Positions 41,691 to 44,948 of a DNA stretch of 44,948 bases are shown here, piece after piece. The stretch covers positions 1 through 44,948 of the forward strand of contig JAPSLM010000021.1 of the NCBI GenBank assembly GCA_031180825.1. The letters run 5' to 3'. A program made the position numbers and the translations under genes. This stretch comes from Paenibacillus sp. Lineage in GTDB: Bacteria; Bacillota; Bacilli; Paenibacillales; NBRC-103111. Below the pieces are notes generated by a model that was given only the letters and a program-made list of their open reading frames with translations, searched no databases and was not told the origin of the DNA. Every line of letters starts with the position of its first letter. Position 1 is the first letter of the stretch.

Positions 41691-42857
41691 TTAGGCGTTA
41701 GCGGTCGACGCCCCCGCCGGCTGCATGGCGGTCCGCCCTTCTCCGCGCAGTCCGGTGGCAATCAGGCCGACAACGAGGCAGCAGAGCATGATCGCTACAA
41801 GCGCTCCCGCATCGGACGATACGGACGGGCCGCCGAACAGCAGGTTCATCCCGCCTTCCACCGCATAGGTCGCAGGCAAATAATCGCTGAACGTATGATA
41901 GAAGCCCCCGAGCAGTTCCCGAGGCACCATCGCCCCCGACGAAACCAGTTGAATCGACAGCATCGCAATATTGAAGAGCATGCCGGCCATGCCGAAGACG
42001 ATAAGGAACATCTGCGAGAAAAACATGAACGTCATCAGAAACAACGCTTGGAACAGCCACAGCGATACGAAGCCCGCAGCCGTCTGTCCGCCCATCGCCA
42101 TGACCAACGACGAGCCGATCAGCGCGATGAACACGGCGGATACGACATTGATGATCACCCGCGCGCCGAACTTGCTCCATCTGGAAAAATTCGGGCCGAG
42201 CATAGCGGTCGCCTGCTGTACGTTCATTCCCATAATCATTGCTCCGACAAAGGATGCGAGCACCATCATCATCGGCACCATTTGATTATGCATGCCTTGA
42301 ACCGGATTGACCGACTCGATGTTGGACTGCACCTTATCGGATATCCCTTGCGCCACGCTCTGCGCCTGGGCCGCAGGCATGTTCGCTTGCACCAGCACGG
42401 CCTGCATGCCCATCGCCGACGCTTCCTTGCCGACCGTAGCGGTTACCCCGTTCGCCACGCCCTGCATGATGCTTTTGATCAACGCAGGATTGGATTCGTT
42501 GATGAAATAATCGATCCGCCCCTTCTCTCCTTCCGCCTGCAATTGCTTGGAAAAATCGGCCGGAAGATGAAGCACCATCTGTATCTCCCGGTTGTTCAGC
42601 TGCTCTTGAGCCCGGCTCAGGGACGGCTCGCTTATCATACGAAACGGAAGCGACGATACAAGCTGCTCCTCCACCCGCTTGCCCACACCCTGATCCTCGT
42701 TAACAACGGCGATTTTGAGCTGCTTGACGTTTTCGTTCACCCCTTGATAACCGGACATCCAAACGAGGCTGAAAATAATTTGAAACATCATCGCCGTAAC
42801 GATTCCGATGATCGTCGCGGGCTTTTTCAAATACGCGCGCAAAGCTTGAAGCATCAT
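41691..42857 (-). CDS. YhgE/Pip-like ABC-2 type membrane protein
   Basis: A 388-aa protein with one N-terminal membrane helix (about 14-36), a 140-residue extracytoplasmic loop (NEDQGVGKRVEEQLVS ... MQGVANGVTATVGKEASAMG) and five or six C-terminal helices (from about 190). This is the ABC-2/YhgE layout seen in phage infection protein-like exporters. The substrate is unknown. GAGGAGAG precedes the ATG. A strong promoter and two TetR-type operators lie just upstream. Confidence 0.85.
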   Translation of the reverse strand: MMLQALRAYLKKPATIIGIVTAMMFQIIFSLVWMSGYQGVNENVKQLKIAVVNEDQGVGKRVEEQLVSSLPFRMISEPSLSRAQEQLNNREIQMVLHLPADFSKQLQAEGEKGRIDYFINESNPALIKSIMQGVANGVTATVGKEASAMGMQAVLVQANMPAAQAQSVAQGISDKVQSNIESVNPVQGMHNQMVPMMMVLASFVGAMIMGMNVQQATAMLGPNFSRWSKFGARVIINVVSAVFIALIGSSLVMAMGGQTAAGFVSLWLFQALFLMTFMFFSQMFLIVFGMAGMLFNIAMLSIQLVSSGAMVPRELLGGFYHTFSDYLPATYAVEGGMNLLFGGPSVSSDAGALVAIMLCCLVVGLIATGLRGEGRTAMQPAGASTANA

Positions 42858-42887
42858 GTGTTCTCTCCTCTTGCTATGTACTTATAA

Positions 42888-42920
42888 TTAAACATTTATT
42901 TAAATTAAACGTTTGTTTAA
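42888..42920. promoter_or_regulatory. tandem TetR-type operators
   Basis: Two 16-mers in direct array, TTAAACATTTATTTAA (42888-42903) and TTAAACGTTTGTTTAA (42905-42920). The second is a perfect palindrome TTAAAC-N4-GTTTAA and the first deviates by one base. They lie directly downstream of the -10, where a bound TetR regulator would block transcription. Confidence 0.8.
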
Positions 42921-42921
42921 A

Positions 42922-42951
42922 ACAATACCATGTTAAATTTCATTCTGTCAA
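42922..42951 (-). promoter_or_regulatory. promoter of the YhgE-like/TetR operon
   Basis: Minus strand: TTGACA (42951-42946), 18-nt spacer, TATTGT (42927-42922). Confidence 0.75.
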
Positions 42952-42969
42952 TTCCTTTTTCCACCCTCG

Positions 42970-43150
42970 CAAGGCTCCCTGCACACTTTGCGGGATGGGA
43001 CGGTTTCGCCGATGGCGATTGAACCGTCGTAACGCACGGCGAATCAACGAGCTAAGCTCGGGTCGAAGGACGACCGGGCGTTACCGCAGGGAGCCTTGGC
43101 ATAGCGGCGGTGGAGCCGGCAGAAAACTACCGAGCATAACCGCCTGCGCT
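42970..43150. other. strongly base-paired noncoding element, cloverleaf-like
   Basis: A 13-bp perfect inverted repeat (42970-42982 and 43086-43098) encloses several perfect hairpins: 42999-43005/43022-43028 with inner 43006-43010/43014-43018; 43029-43035/43078-43084 enclosing 43048-43052/43056-43060 and 43061-43065/43071-43075. A further GGCGGT/ACCGCC pair lies at 43106-43144. No open frame has family features. It may be a structured RNA or a small mobile (MITE/REP-like) element. Confidence 0.6.
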
Positions 43151-43155
43151 ACGCG

Positions 43156-43557
43156 TCAGCAGTGGTGATGGTGACGGTGCTTGCTACGCAGGACGATGAC
43201 CAGCAAAATAAACAAGACGAGGATAATGCCTGTCGATGTCCCGCACCCGTACCAAGGATAATAGCGGCGTTTTTTCTTCTTTTTCGGGCAATAAATGTTG
43301 ACCGTCTCATAGGAATTATGAACATTTGCCGTTGGATAGATCGCCGGCGGCGCCGAGAGAGGAGCGTAGGAAGGCGGCGGCGGAACGTTCGGCAGCGGCG
43401 CTATATTCGGCGATGGCGGTAAAGCCGAGAAGGGGGCAATGTTCGGCGTCGGCTGGAAAGTCGAGAACGGCGATACGTTCGGGGAAGGCGGAAAATTCGA
43501 AGATAATGGCGACAGCGTGCTCTGTTTAGGGAGCGCATTCGGTTGAAACTTTTCCAT
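43156..43557 (-). CDS. proline-rich membrane protein with histidine-rich C-terminus
   Basis: A 133-aa protein. Residues 1-75 are Pro/Ser-rich with imperfect repeats PSPNV, PTPNIAPFSALP, PSPNIAPLP; then a basic patch CPKKKKKRRYYPWYGCG, one membrane helix (about 104-122) and the tail RSKHRHHHHC. The orientation is probably tail-in. The ATG at 43557 (MEKFQPNALP) has GGAGGTG at 9 nt; an earlier GTG lies inside that site. No family is recognised; a surface, spore or metal-related role is only a guess. Confidence 0.65.
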   Translation of the reverse strand: MEKFQPNALPKQSTLSPLSSNFPPSPNVSPFSTFQPTPNIAPFSALPPSPNIAPLPNVPPPPSYAPLSAPPAIYPTANVHNSYETVNIYCPKKKKKRRYYPWYGCGTSTGIILVLFILLVIVLRSKHRHHHHC

Positions 43558-43589
43558 ACAGATGAACACCTCCGTGAAATTTACCCAAA

Positions 43590-43812
43590 TCGCACGGCCG
43601 GCAGAGGTGCCGGACCTGCGACTTGCAGTCGCTCGGACTGGTTACGTGTTCCCATCGAACACACCATCAGTCTATGGTGTAGCACCCATTAGGAACACGG
43701 TATTCACCTAGCCTCGCAAAAATAGACGCCTGCCCCGGCAGCAGCCATCCGCGTATAGGGTCGCCTCCCTGTTTTGCCGCAACACAAAACGATCATACAT
43801 TCCATACGCCGC
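43590..43812. ncRNA. candidate structured RNA upstream of the proline-rich gene
   Basis: Perfect hairpins in a row: CCGGCA/TGCCGG (43598-43613), GCGACT/AGTCGC (43618-43632), and CGTGTTCC/GGAACACG (43645-43699) enclosing ACACCAT/ATGGTGT (43661-43680). On the plus strand the stretch ends in a strong terminator; on the minus strand it would be the leader of the proline-rich gene. It matches no riboswitch class I can recognise. Confidence 0.45.
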
Positions 43813-43872
43813 CAAAACAGCGGTCTCCCGCCAGGACGATTCGGTTCCTTGGGAGCCGCTGTTTTGTTTTTT
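43813..43872 (+). terminator. strong intrinsic terminator, plus strand
   Basis: A 16-bp stem with one bulged T: CAAAACAGCGG-CTCCC (43813-43829) pairs with GGGAG-CCGCTGTTTTG (43851-43866), followed by TTTTTT. No plus-strand protein gene lies upstream, which supports a plus-strand RNA in the preceding 220 bp. Confidence 0.8.
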
Positions 43873-44288
43873 GTCCCCGCCAACCTCTAGCGTCGAAATT
43901 GACGGAAAAACTCACCTTGTTTGATTCATTTAATAATATTTACTTGAGTGTTGCAAAAACTGCGCTGTCGATTTAGCGCTACAAAAGTAGATATGTAAAA
44001 GGACATCGTCACTTTGTGGAGAAATGGTCGGTTAACAGGCCAACTATTTTCTATATAAAGGAGATGCCCCATTCTCATGGTATCCCTCTGCAAGCCGATC
44101 GTCAGGTTCATTTAGGCACTGAAATTGGAATTTTCCAAACCACAGCTCCGACATCTCTATACTCCGATCAGGTCAGGGCGTGTATTGGGTTTATGCTTAC
44201 CGCATCAAGCAAACCGCAGGTTTGTCTCCTGTGCATGGATCCATCGCTTAATCTCGTTACGATTCAGCGGTATTAGCACGTGCGCTGA
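43873..44288. other. AT-richer region without a clear gene
   Basis: Between the terminator and the transposase remnant. The minus strand has TTTGCA-N16-TATTAA at about 43932-43962, a possible promoter for the proline-rich gene. The plus-strand frame at 44016-44276 (86 codons) has no family features and may be decayed upstream transposase sequence. Confidence 0.35.
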
Positions 44289-44578
44289 AACATTGAGACG
44301 GAGTATCGCTATTTCAAGAAACTGCTAGGCTTTGACCAATATCAATTGCTTTCGTTTAAGGGGATTCAGCGATTTTGGGGTTTCAATTCCTGACGCAGAA
44401 CTTCCTTGAGTTTCAGCGGCAGTAGTGGATGAGCGATGAGGCAAATTTCACGCTTGGCGTTGTCGTACGTCGCATCCGAGAAGAATTCTTCGGGCAAATT
44501 GTTGTCTATGTTTATGAGCAAGCCTTGGAGAAAAAACTTCTTCTCAACATTTTGCGCCATTTAAAGCTCTCGGCTTAA
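44289..44578 (+). pseudogene. decayed DDE transposase (C-terminal part)
   Basis: Frame one (44289-44393) reads NIETEYRYFKKLLGFDQYQL then LSFKGIQRFW, typical of the segment around the catalytic Glu in IS4/IS701-type transposases. A second frame (44426-44578) reads FTLGVVVRRIREEFFGQIVV then YVYEQALEKKLLLNILRHLK, like the end of such proteins. Frame change and an internal deletion show it is inactive. The family is assigned by eye. Confidence 0.6.
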
Positions 44579-44659
44579 AACACTGTTCCACCTTCACGCT
44601 ACAAGTCTGCCCTTTGGGGCAAAATCCATTTGAATTCGCAAGACTTAAGTCACTTATGA

Positions 44660-44818
44660 TTATACGTAAGACAATCCAATCGAAACTACGAGCCCTACAA
44701 TCGCAATCCAAAATAGATACGACCGAAATAAACTCCTCACTTTACGATCCTGCCCTTTAAATTCTGCTTGTTTTCTTGCCAAATGCCGATCAGTAAAACC
44801 TCCTGAAAAATCATTCAA
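44660..44818 (-). CDS. possible 52-aa small membrane protein
   Basis: Minus strand: TTG start, MNDFSGGFTDRHLARKQAEF, a basic middle (KGQDRKVRSLFRSY) and a C-terminal membrane helix (LFWIAIVGLVVSIGLSYV) right to the stop. The coding-like composition and topology are good, but GGGAGGA lies only 1 nt before the TTG and better suits an ATG in another frame that gives a 25-aa peptide. Family not recognised. Confidence 0.4.
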   Translation of the reverse strand: MNDFSGGFTDRHLARKQAEFKGQDRKVRSLFRSYLFWIAIVGLVVSIGLSYV

Positions 44819-44948
44819 ATCCTCCCACTATAAATTAATATTTTCTTTCATTTACTCCCGTTTTCTTAGGTTTTCAACATCGACTATCTCTAAGAGATGG
44901 AGATATCATGCTTGTATGACATATTTTTCCGAAGAGGCCGGCGGCGGG

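Noticed and set aside
43598..43640. Lysine riboswitch, suggested by GGCAGAGGTGCC
   Set aside because: Only a short motif matches; the other conserved segments of the lysine aptamer are absent.
1..44948. CRISPR array or tRNA genes
   Set aside because: No regularly spaced repeats with unique spacers and no cloverleaf with CCA-type acceptor and anticodon features were found by reading; the cloverleaf-like element at 42970-43098 lacks the tRNA T-loop and acceptor signature.

Overview
The window looks like a chromosomal segment of a Gram-positive, spore-former-type Firmicute, most likely a Paenibacillus or close relative. The reasons are the order perR - ygzB - ygxA - rRNA operon (known from Bacillus), strong AGGAGG ribosome binding sites, frequent TTG and GTG starts, a moderately high GC content, a modular GH18 chitinase and ABC sugar-type transporters without a dedicated ATPase. 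The genus is inference; the 5' part of a 16S rRNA at 1-332 would settle it.

1-9.6 kb is core genome. It holds the 16S 5' end with two promoters, a TPP-riboswitch-controlled thiSG pair, ygxA and divergent ygzB, a membrane-anchored GH18/SH3 protein, the peroxide regulator perR, a four-gene envelope-stress operon (ECF sigma factor, zinc-type anti-sigma factor, TM2-like membrane protein, DUF4097 beta-solenoid protein) and an MgtC-type protein. 9.7-17.9 kb holds a large uncharacterised protein, a GNAT acetyltransferase, gatCAB, a small uncharacterised protein, a YfiT/DinB protein and an M24 peptidase.

18.0-27.2 kb is one long minus-strand operon for a Tad-like (type IV pilus-like) secretion or filament system. 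In transcription order it has a Ser/Thr kinase fused to a MinD/CpaE-like domain, CpaB, CpaE, CpaF, TadB, TadC, four very small hydrophobic proteins (46-58 residues) and two TadE-like proteins. No prepilin peptidase or classical Flp pilin is visible. A terminator-like hairpin lies in its 5' leader.

27.4-30.8 kb is a ugpAEB-type glycerol-3-phosphate uptake operon. It is preceded by four PhoP-box half-sites at 11-bp spacing placed just ahead of a TATAAT, which points to phosphate-starvation control. It is followed by an ArsR-type regulator with a palindromic operator and an MFS transporter whose 5' end is frameshifted. Next come a secreted chitinase (CBM5/12 - FnIII - FnIII - GH18) and an esterase.

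36.6-40.6 kb is an AT-rich, probably acquired island. It has an M23 peptidase, a beta-lactamase-fold serine hydrolase, a DCC thiol-disulfide protein and a truncated HTTM (SdpB-like) membrane protein, with decayed coding and IS remnants around them. 40.6-42.9 kb holds a small coiled-coil protein and a TetR regulator with a YhgE-like ABC-2 membrane protein under tandem operators. 42.9-43.9 kb holds a proline-rich, His-tailed membrane protein between two strongly base-paired noncoding stretches, the upstream one ending in a plus-strand terminator. The window ends in a decayed DDE transposase and a possible 52-residue membrane protein.
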